From the NCBI RefSeq assembly GCF_900113065.1, contig NZ_FOOA01000023.1, positions 1-52,353 on the forward strand: DNA of 52,353 nt, written 5' to 3'. The translations under genes and the position numbers were made by a program. Each line of letters starts with the position of its first letter. Positions within the stretch are counted from its first letter, which is position 1. The stretch comes from Aureimonas phyllosphaerae. Lineage in GTDB: Bacteria; Pseudomonadota; Alphaproteobacteria; Rhizobiales; Rhizobiaceae. Shown here piece after piece: positions 33,407-43,435 of the stretch. The notes beneath the pieces were generated by a model. It saw only the letters and a list, made by a program, of their open reading frames with translations, made no database searches and was not told the DNA's origin.

Positions 33407-33652
33407 ATGGCCGACTACGGAACCCCCCACTTCCAGAACGACGGGGGCCATGGGGTGATCGAGATCGGCGTCGCCGAATTCATGTGCGTCGGCGCGACCC
33501 CGCCATACGATCACCCGCATGTGTATCTCGACATGGGCGACGAGGGCGAGAAGGTCTGTCCCTACTGCTCGACCCTCTACAAGCTCAATACGTCGCTGAA
33601 GCGCGACGAGAGCGTGCCTCCCGGCTGCTTCTACCACCACCGCGCCGCCTAG
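33407..33652 (+). CDS. Zinc-finger protein, CHCC family (complex I NDUFS6-like)
   Basis: The 81-residue product has zinc ligands in a Cys-His-Cys-Cys arrangement: FMCVGATPP, DHPHVYLDM and KVCPYCSTLY, close to the zf-CHCC domain of complex I subunit NDUFS6. GGAG lies eight bases before the ATG. Such small proteins accompany alphaproteobacterial complex I or Fe-S-related functions; no nuo genes are present here. The FAD monooxygenase gene follows after 12 bases. Confidence 0.8.
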   Translation: MADYGTPHFQNDGGHGVIEIGVAEFMCVGATPPYDHPHVYLDMGDEGEKVCPYCSTLYKLNTSLKRDESVPPGCFYHHRAA

Positions 33653-33664
33653 AGCCCAGCGCGC

Positions 33665-34801
33665 ATGCCGGATGCCATCGTCACCGGCGCGGGCATCGCG
33701 GGGCTGACCACAGCGATCGCGCTGGCGCAAAAGGGCTGGCGCGTCCGTGTCCGGGAACGGGCTGCCCGGCTGGAGCCGGTCGGCGCCGGCATCCAGCTCT
33801 CGCCCAACGCGCTCGACGTGCTCCACCGCCTCGGCGTGCCGATCGATCAGGTCGGGATCGCGGCCGACAGCGTCGTGCTTCGCGATGGTCCAAGCGGGCG
33901 GCGGATCGCCACGGTTCCTGTGTCGAGTTCGGACGGCCGCGGCTACCGCGTCCTCCACCGTGCGGATCTCCAGCGCGTGCTGCTGGAGACCGTGTCGGGC
34001 ACCTCGGGGGTCGACCTTTACCTCGGCGACACACTCGTCGATCTGGACGCTGACGAGGGGGGTGTCCGCACCGCCTTCGAAACCCGGCAAGGCACGACGC
34101 AGGATCGAAGCGACCTTCTCGTCGCCGCCGATGGCGTGCATTCGGCCGCTGCGCGGCTTCTCGGTTTTCCTGCCCCCGTCGCGTCCGGCGCGACCGCGCT
34201 GCGCTTTATCGCAGGTTCGAACGTACCTTCCGGACCGGCGGCCATCGAGGCCTGGCTCGGTCATCGCCGCCATGTGGTGCGCTACCGCATAGACGCCGCC
34301 GGCACGCAGAATCTCGTCGTGATCGTCCCGGACGGCGACCCAAGTGTCGGACCGGTCGTCACGTGGGACCCAGCGTTGGCCGCGATACTCGCGGCGGCAG
34401 AACCAGTTGGCTCCTGGCCGCTTCTGACGGTAGAGCCGCGCTGGCGGGCGGAAACCGGGTGGCCGATCGCGCTGATCGGCGATGCCGCCCACGCGATGCT
34501 GCCTTATGCCGCCCAGGGCGCGGCGATAGCGATCGAGGACGCCTTCGTCCTCGCGTCCTGCGTTTCCGGCGGCGGCTCTCCGGCGGATGGTCTCCGTCGT
34601 TTCGAGGCGCTACGCACGCCGCGTGTTAAGAGCGTTCTCGACCGGGTCGCATTCCACAAACGCGTCTATCACCTGCCTCGCCCGCTCTCGTTCGCGCGCG
34701 ATCTTGCCCTCGCGGTCCGGTCTCCAACCTCCCTGCGCCGCGATCTGGCTTGGCTCTACGACTGGCGGGCGAGCGCCGGCGGGGATGATTCCACGAACTG
34801 A
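33665..34801 (+). CDS. FAD-dependent aromatic monooxygenase
   Basis: The 378-residue protein has the N-terminal GAGIAGLTTAIALAQKGWRV dinucleotide fold and the mid-protein LLVAADGVHSAAARL, and the late IALIGDAAHAMLPYAAQGAA that contacts FAD ribityl (GD motif). These are the three signatures of the salicylate-hydroxylase/UbiH class. A short C-terminal helix ends it. Substrate unknown; candidates include ubiquinone-pathway or aromatic intermediates. It follows the zinc-finger gene by 12 bases, likely one transcript. Confidence 0.83.
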   Translation: MPDAIVTGAGIAGLTTAIALAQKGWRVRVRERAARLEPVGAGIQLSPNALDVLHRLGVPIDQVGIAADSVVLRDGPSGRRIATVPVSSSDGRGYRVLHRADLQRVLLETVSGTSGVDLYLGDTLVDLDADEGGVRTAFETRQGTTQDRSDLLVAADGVHSAAARLLGFPAPVASGATALRFIAGSNVPSGPAAIEAWLGHRRHVVRYRIDAAGTQNLVVIVPDGDPSVGPVVTWDPALAAILAAAEPVGSWPLLTVEPRWRAETGWPIALIGDAAHAMLPYAAQGAAIAIEDAFVLASCVSGGGSPADGLRRFEALRTPRVKSVLDRVAFHKRVYHLPRPLSFARDLALAVRSPTSLRRDLAWLYDWRASAGGDDSTN

Positions 34802-34934
34802 TCAGCCGCCTCGCGGTCTGCATTCCCTAATGCATCGACCGGCCTAGTTTGCCAGGCAACGGCTTCCCCCGACGTGCGCACGCCGTCGACGGACCAACCG
34901 GCAGTTGCAAGGGACGTAACCAGAAGGCCGATCG

Positions 34935-37235
34935 ATGATCAGACTGAAGAACACCGGACGCTTGCTGACGGTGACGGCTCTTGCCGCCTCCACCGCCATG
35001 ACGGGTCCGCTCGCCGCCCTTGCCCAGGGAGCGGAAGGGCGTCCGCCTGCAATCGAGGAAGGGGCACCGGAGGCACCGCGCGGCCGCGTCGCCGAGCCCG
35101 AGGCACCGGCGGAACGCCCGGCCCCAAGCCGTCAGCAAGAGGCTGCTCCGGAAGCCGAAGCTCCGGCCGAGCGTCCCGCTCCGCGTCGCCAGCGCGAGGC
35201 CGCGCCCGAGGCGGAAGCCGATGCCCCCACCGAGCGCCCGGCGCCTCGCCGTCAGCGCGAGGCCGCCCCGGAAGAAGCACCGCAGCGTGCGCGACAGGCC
35301 GAGCCTGATGCACCCGCCGAAGAGCCGGCTCAGCGTCGAGGTCGCGAGCGTGCGCCGGAGCCGGACGCTGCACCGGCGCGCGGCAACGCGGCCGAACCGG
35401 AACAGGCCCGCGAGCCCGAGGCTCCGGCCGAGCGTCCGGCGCCACGCCGCGACCGCGCCCCGGCGCCCGAGGGGCAGGCCGAGCCCGAGCGCCCGCGCGC
35501 ACCAGCCGACGCCGAGCGTCCGCCCGAGCCCGAGGGGCAGCCGCGCCGCGGTGAACCGCGTGATCCGAATCGTCCCCGCGCGCCCGGCGAACCGGAGGCT
35601 CCGGCCGGCGAGCGTCCCGCCCGCCCTGCGGATGCCGCGCCCGATAGCGGGCCCGCACGCAACGCGCCTCAGGGCAACCCGGCCGAGCTTCCGACGGACG
35701 CGGGAACGCAGAACGACCTGTCGAATGGCGCAGCCGGAACCCGCAACGGTGCCGAGCCCGCCGCCCGCCCGCCGGCCGCTGCCGCGCCGGGCAACCGCCC
35801 GGCCGGGACGGGAGAGACGCCCGCCGCTCCGCCGACCGCAGCGCCGGGTGCTCAGCCTGCAACGCCGCCGGTCCCGGGCGCCCAGCCGCCGGCGGCCGGC
35901 GCCAACCCGGCCGAGCCTCTGGCTCCGCAGACCGCTCCGACCGATCCCGCCCTGCGTGGTGCGCCCGGCGCGCCGGTCGCACCCGGGACCCCGCCAACGC
36001 CGCCCGTTCCGAACGGGGCTCTTCCGGCGCCAGGTACCGTACCGGGCCAGCCGGCCCCGGCGGCCCCCGGCACGCCTCCGACGCCGCCGCTTCCGAACGG
36101 CGCGCTGCCGGCTCCCGGCACCCCGGCACCCGGCCAGCAGGCGGTCGCGCCGCCGCCGGTCGAGAACCCGCGTCCCGTCGCTGCCGACGTCCAGACGGCC
36201 CCGGTGCCGGCAGGCGGTGTCGCCACCAACGACGCGCGCGTTCAGCAGTTGGCGGCACCGGTCCAGGTGCGTCCGATCACGGCCGAGCAGGGACAGCGCC
36301 TCGAAGCGCCTCCGCAGGTCGTCCTCCCGAACGATGTCCAGGTGGTGGAACGCGTCGGCGACCGTGACGTCCTCTCGCTCGTCGGTGCGGGGATCGCTGG
36401 CGCTGCCGCCGGCGCGGCCGCGGCCTACTTCATCCGCTCGGACGACACCGACCGCCTCGTGGTCGACTCGCGCGACGTGTACTACGAGCGGCTGCCGCGG
36501 GGACTGACGCGCCAGATCATCACGCGCCCGAACGGCGTTCAGGTCGTCACGATCGAGAACGAATACGGCGACGTGATCCAGCGCTCGCGCATCGCGGCCG
36601 ACGGTCGCGAGACGGTTCTCTTCTACGATCCGTACGCGGAAGACGACAACCGGCCGGACTACTACTACGACGCCGGGGCGGACCTTCCGCCGCTGCGCCT
36701 TGAGATCCCCGAGGACCGCTACATCGTCGATGTCGCGCAGCCCAATGAGGAACTCTACTACGACACGCTCGTCGCTCCGCCGGTGGAAACCGTCGAGCGA
36801 ATCTATTCGATCAACGAGGTTCGCCGCAGCGAGCGTATCCGTGACAAGGTGCGCCGGATCGATCTGAACACGATCAACTTCGCGTTCGGATCGGCCGAGA
36901 TCGAGCAGAGCGAGGTCGACAACCTTCAGGCGCTGGCCGATGCGGTCAAGCGCGTGGTGGATCAGAACCCCGGCGAAGTCTTCCTGCTCGAGGGCCATAC
37001 GGACGCCGTCGGCAGCAACGTCGCCAACCTTGCGCTGTCGGATCGGCGTGCGGAAGCGGTCGCGAAGGCGTTGACCGAGTACTTCGAGATCCCGGCGGAG
37101 AACATCGTGACGCAGGGCTACGGCGAGGAAGACCTCAAGGTCGATACGCAGGAGGCCAATCGCGAGAACCGCCGCGTGACGCTGCGCCGGATCACCCCGC
37201 TGGTGAAGCCGGTGGAAACGTCGCAGGCCAACTGA
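34935..37235 (+). CDS. OmpA-family protein with long Pro/Ala/Glu-rich region
   Basis: The 766-residue precursor has a signal peptide (1 to about 31). A very long low-complexity region (about 32-460) is built of EAPAERPAPRRQREAAPEAE-like repeats, later PA/PG-rich. A hydrophobic Gly/Ala segment VGAGIAGAAAGAAAAYFI (about 480-497) follows, then a tyrosine-rich domain, and a C-terminal OmpA domain (about 645-755: INFAFGSAEIEQSE, LLEGHTDAVGSN, RRAEAVAKALTEYF, QGYGEEDLKVDT and NRENRRVTL). The OmpA domain binds peptidoglycan diaminopimelate. The disordered region could span the periplasm. It is much longer than usual OmpA-like proteins. Confidence 0.8.
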   Translation: MIRLKNTGRLLTVTALAASTAMTGPLAALAQGAEGRPPAIEEGAPEAPRGRVAEPEAPAERPAPSRQQEAAPEAEAPAERPAPRRQREAAPEAEADAPTERPAPRRQREAAPEEAPQRARQAEPDAPAEEPAQRRGRERAPEPDAAPARGNAAEPEQAREPEAPAERPAPRRDRAPAPEGQAEPERPRAPADAERPPEPEGQPRRGEPRDPNRPRAPGEPEAPAGERPARPADAAPDSGPARNAPQGNPAELPTDAGTQNDLSNGAAGTRNGAEPAARPPAAAAPGNRPAGTGETPAAPPTAAPGAQPATPPVPGAQPPAAGANPAEPLAPQTAPTDPALRGAPGAPVAPGTPPTPPVPNGALPAPGTVPGQPAPAAPGTPPTPPLPNGALPAPGTPAPGQQAVAPPPVENPRPVAADVQTAPVPAGGVATNDARVQQLAAPVQVRPITAEQGQRLEAPPQVVLPNDVQVVERVGDRDVLSLVGAGIAGAAAGAAAAYFIRSDDTDRLVVDSRDVYYERLPRGLTRQIITRPNGVQVVTIENEYGDVIQRSRIAADGRETVLFYDPYAEDDNRPDYYYDAGADLPPLRLEIPEDRYIVDVAQPNEELYYDTLVAPPVETVERIYSINEVRRSERIRDKVRRIDLNTINFAFGSAEIEQSEVDNLQALADAVKRVVDQNPGEVFLLEGHTDAVGSNVANLALSDRRAEAVAKALTEYFEIPAENIVTQGYGEEDLKVDTQEANRENRRVTLRRITPLVKPVETSQAN

Positions 37236-37253
37236 CGGATCATCGACTACAAG

Positions 37254-37282
37254 GGCCGGGGCTGCAAAGCTCCGGCCTTTTT
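37254..37282. terminator. Intrinsic terminator after the OmpA-family gene
   Basis: GGCCGGGGC pairs with GCTCCGGCC (one G-U) around TGCAAA, followed by TTTTT on the plus strand. It sits 18 bases after the stop, between this gene and the convergent PerM-like gene, and serves the plus strand mainly. Confidence 0.85.
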
Positions 37283-37295
37283 CGTTGACTGCAAT

Positions 37296-38456
37296 TCAGG
37301 TCATCTCGTCCTCGACCTCCGCGACCGGCTGGCGCTCCGCCGACAGGAAATTCGCCAGCGGCTGAAGGCTGTCGATGTATCCGGCGACGATGCGCACGCC
37401 CACCATGATCGGCACGGCGAGGAACATGCCGACGACGCCCCAGATCCACCCCCAGAACGCCACAGCGAGAAAGATGGCGGCCGCATTCATCGCCAGCCGG
37501 CGCCCGACCAGAATCGGCGTCAGGAACTGCCCTTCGACCGTCGTCGCCGCGAAATACAGAAGCACCGGCAAGAGGGCGCCCGTCGCGTCGCGGTGCTCCG
37601 CGAGTCCGACCAGCCCAACCAACATCATCCCGCCGATCGCGCCGAGATAGGGAATGAAGTTGAGGGCGAAGGCCAGAACGCCGAAGACCGGCGCCATCGG
37701 CAGACCGATCACCCACATGAGGCACCCGATCACGCAGCCGAGCCCGGCGTTGATCACGGTGATCGTGAAGAGGTAGCGGGACAGCTCGGTCTCGATCTCG
37801 TGGGCGATCGTCAGCGCGAGCTTCTTGTCGGAGAGCCTTGGCAGGGATTCGATGAGCTTCTGGTAGAACAGGCTGCCGGACGACAGGAGGAAGAACAGGA
37901 AGATCAGCGCGAAGGCTATGCTCGCCCCGATCTGCGGGACCATCAGCGCCGCGCTGTTGAGAAGCTGCGGCCCGTCGATGATCACGCTTTGCGGCTGCTG
38001 CGTTCCGTCCTGTGCGCCCACGGCCTCCGACGCCTCCATTCGAGCGCCGCGCAGCGCGCCGAGACGTTCGCGGACGGTATCGATCTCCTCGTTCACGACG
38101 GAGACGTATCGGGGGATGTTGCCGGCGAGGTCCGTCAGCGGACCGGTCAGGAACGAGAAGGCGCCGATCAGCAGCAGGAACGTGCCGAACACGAGAGCCG
38201 CTGCGGTCAGCGGCGGCCAGATATGAAGCCTGCGCTGGCCGAAGCGCACGACCGGCGCCAGCACGAGCATGAAGAGAAGCGCGAAGACCACCGGGAGCAC
38301 GAAGCTCGACGAGAGGTACAGCGCCCCGAACAGCATGATCAGGAAGATGCCGACGATCGCCCAGCGGGGTCCTGCCTGAAAGGTCTGTCGGTTCACGAGG
38401 CCGATGGCGGGGGCCACGATCGCCGGCTCCCGGGTCTCTCCGCTCGTCTCGCTCAT
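37296..38456 (-). CDS. AI-2E (PerM/YdiK-like) family transporter
   Basis: The 386-residue protein has about eight hydrophobic segments, with paired helices FALLFMLVLAPVVRF and VFGTFLLLIGAFSFL early on. The family hallmark is the late GLPMAPVFGVLAFALNFIPYLGAI followed by FLTPILVGRRLAMNA. ATG 38456 is used; a 22-codon extension is less likely. Members include the autoinducer-2 exporter TqsA and Na+/H+ antiporters, so the substrate cannot be stated. It is convergent with the OmpA gene. Confidence 0.82.
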   Translation of the reverse strand: MSETSGETREPAIVAPAIGLVNRQTFQAGPRWAIVGIFLIMLFGALYLSSSFVLPVVFALLFMLVLAPVVRFGQRRLHIWPPLTAAALVFGTFLLLIGAFSFLTGPLTDLAGNIPRYVSVVNEEIDTVRERLGALRGARMEASEAVGAQDGTQQPQSVIIDGPQLLNSAALMVPQIGASIAFALIFLFFLLSSGSLFYQKLIESLPRLSDKKLALTIAHEIETELSRYLFTITVINAGLGCVIGCLMWVIGLPMAPVFGVLAFALNFIPYLGAIGGMMLVGLVGLAEHRDATGALLPVLLYFAATTVEGQFLTPILVGRRLAMNAAAIFLAVAFWGWIWGVVGMFLAVPIMVGVRIVAGYIDSLQPLANFLSAERQPVAEVEDEMT

Positions 38457-38527
38457 CGCTGTCTTCCGGCATGCCTTCGAGTTGTAACGCCGGACGTACC
38501 GCGACGTTCCGCCGCGCTCCAAACGTC

Positions 38528-38559
38528 AGGGCCGGCCCCGCGGCAACGGGACCGGCCCT
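38528..38559 (-). terminator. Stem-loop after the aap operon
   Basis: AGGGCCGGCCCCG and CGGGACCGGCCCT pair over 13 positions with one mismatch around CGGCAA. It lies 29 bases past the aapP stop codon. The following minus-strand bases are only weakly T-rich (GACGTTTGG), so termination may be partial. Confidence 0.6.
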
Positions 38560-38587
38560 CGAAACGCCTGCCGGACAAACCGGAAGA

Positions 38588-39358
<771 letters not shown>

Positions 39359-39427
39359 GTCAGGATCCTACGCGCTGGAAGGAAAGGGTCGCCGGCCGTT
39401 CGGCAGGCCGGAAGATCGGGGAGCCGG

Positions 39428-40927
39428 TCAATGCTTTCGGCCTCGCGCCAGCCGCCGCTCGATGAAGATCGAGTAGCGCGACATCGAGAAACAGAACAGC
39501 CAGAAGGCGAAGGCGCCGAACACGAGGCCCGTCGCCGGCGTCGACGGCGTGATCCAGATCGGATCGCCGAAGCCGCGCCGGATCGTGCCAAGAAGATCGG
39601 CAAGACCGATGATGTATACGAGGCTCGTGTCCTTGAAGAGCCCGATGAACGTGTTGACGATACCCGGGATCACCAGCGTCAGCGCCTGCGGCAGGATGAT
39701 CATCCGCATCTTCTGCCAGTAGGTCAGCGCCATCGCGTCGGCGCCCTCGTACTGCCCCTTGGGGATCGCCTGGAGACCCCCGCGGATCACCTCGGCCATG
39801 TAGGCCGCGGCAAACAGCGAGACGCCGACGAGGACGCGCAGAAGCTGGTTGAAGCTCACACCGGCCGGCAGGAGCAGCGGCAGCATGAAGTTCGCCATGA
39901 AGAGGACGGTGATCAGCGGAACGCCGCGCCAGAACTCGATGAAGATGACGCACAGGAGACGCACCGCCGGCATCTTCGACATGCGTCCCAGCGCGAGGAG
40001 GATGCCGAGCGGCAGGGATGCGGTGATGCCCGTGAGCGCCACCGTCAGCGTGATCAGGAGGCCGCCCCAAAGGTTGGTCGGCACGAACTCCAGACCGAAG
40101 TTCGATGTCAGGATGAGCACGAAGGCGAGCGCCGCGATCGTCGGCAGATAGAGGCCGAGGAGGCTCGACCCGGTCTCGGCGGTACGGGTGGTCGCGACGA
40201 TCGCCAGGACGATCGAGGCGACGGCCGCGGCGAAGCCGACCAGGCTCAGCATCTCGAAGCGGTAGGAGAGAAACAGGATCCGGCCGCTGTTGATGTAGAA
40301 CGAAGCGAACGAGACCACGAAGGCGAGAACGGCGAGCCACAAGGCCACCTTCATGGCGCCGGTGCGCATGACCGTGGTGCTTCGTCCGGTGGCCAGGAAG
40401 ATCGTCGCCGCCGCTGCCAGCGCGAACACGACGCCGATCGCCGAGCCCGACATCGCGAAGCGTCCGCCCGTCAGGAGAACGAGCGCCGCAAGCGGGAACA
40501 GGAGGAAGAGGAGCGCCGCGTTCAGACGCTTGAACGGCACCTTCGGGATCGCGATCGGCACGATCAGGGCCACCAGCGCGAAGAACACGAGTTGCACCCT
40601 CCACCGCTCGTCGAGCGGATAGGTGCCGTAGAGAAACTGGTCGAACTTCGCCCCGACGAAGGCCCAGCAGGCGCCGACCTCGCGCGTCTCCGTCGACAGG
40701 CAGGCCGTGCGGTCCGATCCCGTGAAGACCGCGTTGACGATCCCCCACTGGACGAGCCCGTTGATGACATAGGCGACGAGGAGACCGCAGACGATCGTCA
40801 GGACGGCGTCGAACGGGGTCGCGAAGAGATGCTTGCGGACCGTGCCGAAGGCTCCGGTCTCGCTGGCCGGCGGCGGGAGCGGCTCGATCTGGCCGCGGGC
40901 GACGAAACGGGCGACTTGTTCTTCCAT
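39428..40927 (-). CDS. aapM: General L-amino acid ABC transporter permease AapM
   Basis: About 499 residues from ATG 40927. The large N-terminal half with several membrane segments, in place of the short domain of other permeases, is typical of AapM. The C-terminal half holds the polar amino acid permease domain with the EAA-like loop IPKGQYEGADAMALTYWQKM. GVPLITVLFMANFMLPLL is another family block. It pairs with AapQ in the membrane. It starts 10 bases after aapQ. Confidence 0.9.
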   Translation of the reverse strand: MEEQVARFVARGQIEPLPPPASETGAFGTVRKHLFATPFDAVLTIVCGLLVAYVINGLVQWGIVNAVFTGSDRTACLSTETREVGACWAFVGAKFDQFLYGTYPLDERWRVQLVFFALVALIVPIAIPKVPFKRLNAALLFLLFPLAALVLLTGGRFAMSGSAIGVVFALAAAATIFLATGRSTTVMRTGAMKVALWLAVLAFVVSFASFYINSGRILFLSYRFEMLSLVGFAAAVASIVLAIVATTRTAETGSSLLGLYLPTIAALAFVLILTSNFGLEFVPTNLWGGLLITLTVALTGITASLPLGILLALGRMSKMPAVRLLCVIFIEFWRGVPLITVLFMANFMLPLLLPAGVSFNQLLRVLVGVSLFAAAYMAEVIRGGLQAIPKGQYEGADAMALTYWQKMRMIILPQALTLVIPGIVNTFIGLFKDTSLVYIIGLADLLGTIRRGFGDPIWITPSTPATGLVFGAFAFWLFCFSMSRYSIFIERRLARGRKH

Positions 40928-40937
40928 CGTCCGGCCC

Positions 40938-42128
40938 TCAGCGCTCGACAAGTTTCATGCGGCGGTTGAACCAGTTCATCAGGATCGAGACCGTGACGCT
41001 GATACCGAGGTAAACGGCCATCCAGATCACGACCACCTCGATCGACTGACCTGACTGGTTGAGCACCGTCGACCCGACGGCAACGAGATCGGGATAGCCG
41101 ATCGCCAGGCCGAGCGAGGAGTTCTTGATGAGGTTCAGATACTGCGAGGTCAGAGGCGGGATGATGACGCGGAAGGCCTGCGGCACGATCACGAGGCGCA
41201 GCGCCTGGCCGCGCCGCAGCCCGAGTGCGGCAGCGGCCTCGTTCTGCCCCTTGGAGACCGACAGGATGCCAGCGCGCACGATCTCGGCGATGAAGGCCGC
41301 CGTGTAGACCGAAAGGGCCAGAAAGATCGCCAGGAACTCGGGCCGGATCTGGAAGCCGCCGGAAAGATTGAACGTGCCGAGCTTCGGGATGTCGAGCGTC
41401 GCCGGGAAGCCGGTCGCCGCGAAAACGACGAGCGGCAGGACGACGATCAGGCCGAGAGCCGGCAGCATTAGTCCTGGACGGCGTCCCGTGGCGCGCTGGC
41501 GCGCGGCAAAGACGCGGGAGAGCACGATCGTGGCGATGATACCGACCACGAACGCCCAGAAGGTGGCGGCGGCGGCGGGCTCGAAGATCGCCTTGGGCGT
41601 CTGCAGGCCGCGGTTCGAGATGAAGGAATCGAACGGCAGCTCGATCGCGTTGCGCGGCAGCGGCAACACCGAGAGCACGCCGAAATACCAGAAGAGGATG
41701 ACGAGGAGCGTCGGGATGTTGCGGAACGTCTCGACGTAGACGGTGCAGAGCCCGCGCACGAGGAAGTTGTGCGACAGACGACCGATGCCGACGAGGAAGC
41801 CGATGATCGTGGCCGCGACGATGCCCGTGCCGGCGACGATCAGCGTGTTGACGATGCCTACGACGATCGCGCGGCCGTAGGGCGCGTTGTTGGTGTAGGC
41901 GATCGGCACCTGCGAGATGTCGAAGCCCGCGCGCGTGTCGAGGAAGCCGAAGCCCGAGGCGATGTTGGCGCGCTGCAGGTTCTCCGCGGTGTTACCGACG
42001 ATCCACCAGGTGAAGGCCGCAATGGCGGCCAAGAGCGTCACCTGGATGACGATGCTGCGCACCTTGGGATTGGTGAAGACGGAATCACGCGTGTGTTCCT
42101 GTGGCGCCATGCCCGAGCTTACCGTCAT
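40938..42128 (-). CDS. aapQ: General L-amino acid ABC transporter permease AapQ
   Basis: The 396-residue permease has a long first hydrophobic region, a large loop, and the inner-membrane component signature SVSKGQNEAAAALGLRRGQA near the C-terminus. ETFRNIPTLLVILFWYFGVL is the usual entry to the permease core. AAGGA lies shortly before ATG 42128. It partners AapM; both serve AapJ and AapP in uptake of a wide range of L-amino acids. Confidence 0.9.
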   Translation of the reverse strand: MTVSSGMAPQEHTRDSVFTNPKVRSIVIQVTLLAAIAAFTWWIVGNTAENLQRANIASGFGFLDTRAGFDISQVPIAYTNNAPYGRAIVVGIVNTLIVAGTGIVAATIIGFLVGIGRLSHNFLVRGLCTVYVETFRNIPTLLVILFWYFGVLSVLPLPRNAIELPFDSFISNRGLQTPKAIFEPAAAATFWAFVVGIIATIVLSRVFAARQRATGRRPGLMLPALGLIVVLPLVVFAATGFPATLDIPKLGTFNLSGGFQIRPEFLAIFLALSVYTAAFIAEIVRAGILSVSKGQNEAAAALGLRRGQALRLVIVPQAFRVIIPPLTSQYLNLIKNSSLGLAIGYPDLVAVGSTVLNQSGQSIEVVVIWMAVYLGISVTVSILMNWFNRRMKLVER

Positions 42129-42155
42129 GAAGGTCCTTCTTCGGATCGGGATACG

Positions 42156-42182
42156 GACCCGCCGCCGAAGCGGCGGCGGGTC
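42156..42182 (-). promoter_or_regulatory. Intercistronic hairpin between aapJ and aapQ
   Basis: A perfect 12-bp stem, GACCCGCCGCCG and CGGCGGCGGGTC around AAG, lies in the 77-base aapJ-aapQ gap. With no U-tract it should stabilise the aapJ transcript rather than terminate, matching the need for excess binding protein. Confidence 0.6.
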
Positions 42183-42205
42183 TCAAGGCTAGCGGTCGGC
42201 TGGAA

Positions 42206-43225
42206 TCAGCGGATCGGCGGAGCGTACTGAAGGCCGCCCTTCGTCCAGAGCGCGTTCTGGCCGCGCGCGATGCCGAGCGGCGAACCCGTGCCGACGTTGC
42301 GCTCGAAGAGCTCGCCGTAATTGCCCACCGCCTTGACGATGTTCACGACGAAGTCGTTCGACAGGCCGGCATCGGCGCCGAACGTGCCTTCGACGCCGAG
42401 CAGGCGACGGATCTCGGGGTTGGCCGAGTTCTTCATCTCCTCGACGTTCGCCTGGGTCACGCCGAGCTCCTCGGCGTTGAGCAGCGCGAAGTGGGTCCAC
42501 TTCACGACGTTGAACCACTGGTCGTCGCCCTGGCGGACGGCAGGGCCGAGCGGCTCCTTCGAGATGATCTCGGGCAGGACGACGTGGTCGTCCGGCGTGC
42601 CGAGCTCGAGGCGCGAGGCGTAGAGACCGGACTGGTCGGTGGTGAGAACGTCGCAGCGGCCGCTGTCATAGGCGCTGTTGACGTCCGACTGCGCCTCGAT
42701 GACGACCGGATTGTACTGCATGTTGTTGGCGGCGAAGTAGTCGGCGAGGTTCAGCTCGGTGGTGGTGCCGCTCTGCACGCAGACGGTCGCGCCGGAAAGC
42801 TGGAGCGCGGAGTTCACGTTGAGCTCCTTGCGGACCATGAAGCCCTGGCCGTCGTAGTAGTTCACGCCCGCGAACTTCAGGCCCAGCGAGGTATCGCGGC
42901 TCATGGTCCAGGTCGTGTTGCGGGCGAGGATGTCGACCTCGCTGTTCTGCAGCGCCGGGAAGCGCTGGACGGCCGAAAGCGGCGAATAGACGACCTTGGA
43001 CGGGTCGTTGAAGATCGCTGCGGCGATCGCCTTGCAGTAGTCGACGTCGAGGCCGGCCCACTGGCCCTGGTCGTTCTGGAAGCCGAACCCCGGCAGACCG
43101 GTGTTGACGCCGCAGCGCACCGTGCCGCGCGCCTTGGTATCGTCGAGCGTTGCGGCGGAGGCGTGGGTCGTCACGGCGCCGAACGCGGACAGGCAGAGAG
43201 CGGCGGTCAGTAGCTTCAGTTTCAT
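42206..43225 (-). CDS. aapJ: General L-amino acid ABC transporter substrate-binding protein
   Basis: The 339-residue precursor has a signal peptide (1 to about 24, CLSAFGAVTTHASAA) and family 3 binding protein features: ARGTVRCGVNTGLPGFGF, AAIFNDPSKVVYSPLSAVQR and SDVNSAYDSGRCDVLTTDQS. It matches AapJ in length. It is the first gene of the operon and carries the promoter at 43330-43358. In rhizobia this system carries many L-amino acids. Confidence 0.93.
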   Translation of the reverse strand: MKLKLLTAALCLSAFGAVTTHASAATLDDTKARGTVRCGVNTGLPGFGFQNDQGQWAGLDVDYCKAIAAAIFNDPSKVVYSPLSAVQRFPALQNSEVDILARNTTWTMSRDTSLGLKFAGVNYYDGQGFMVRKELNVNSALQLSGATVCVQSGTTTELNLADYFAANNMQYNPVVIEAQSDVNSAYDSGRCDVLTTDQSGLYASRLELGTPDDHVVLPEIISKEPLGPAVRQGDDQWFNVVKWTHFALLNAEELGVTQANVEEMKNSANPEIRRLLGVEGTFGADAGLSNDFVVNIVKAVGNYGELFERNVGTGSPLGIARGQNALWTKGGLQYAPPIR

Positions 43226-43329
43226 CCGATTACCTTCAAGTTCGCCCGGTTGCTGATATGAATGAGGGAGACCCGGCGCTTCTCTCGAAACGTCCGATGC
43301 CGGAACCCACGCGAGGAGGCTCGGCGCGG

Positions 43330-43358
43330 ATCACATGCCATCGGAATGGGCAGGTCAA
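43330..43358 (-). promoter_or_regulatory. Probable aap operon promoter
   Basis: On the minus strand TTGACC (43358-43353), 17 bases, TGTGAT (43335-43330), with an A-tract just upstream of the -35. It leaves about 100 bases of leader before aapJ. The -10 matches 4 of 6 positions of the consensus. Confidence 0.45.
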
Positions 43359-43435
43359 GCGACTGGCGTTTTTTTCCAAAGCCCACGTGGCAAATGCTCG
43401 TGAAGTGGGCACATATTCCACAGGATGATCGGCTT

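Noticed and set aside
43226-43435. SAM riboswitch upstream of metC
   Set aside because: SAM-II elements occur before met genes in this order, but I could not match the conserved core; only an unrelated GCCCAC/GTGGGC inverted repeat is visible.
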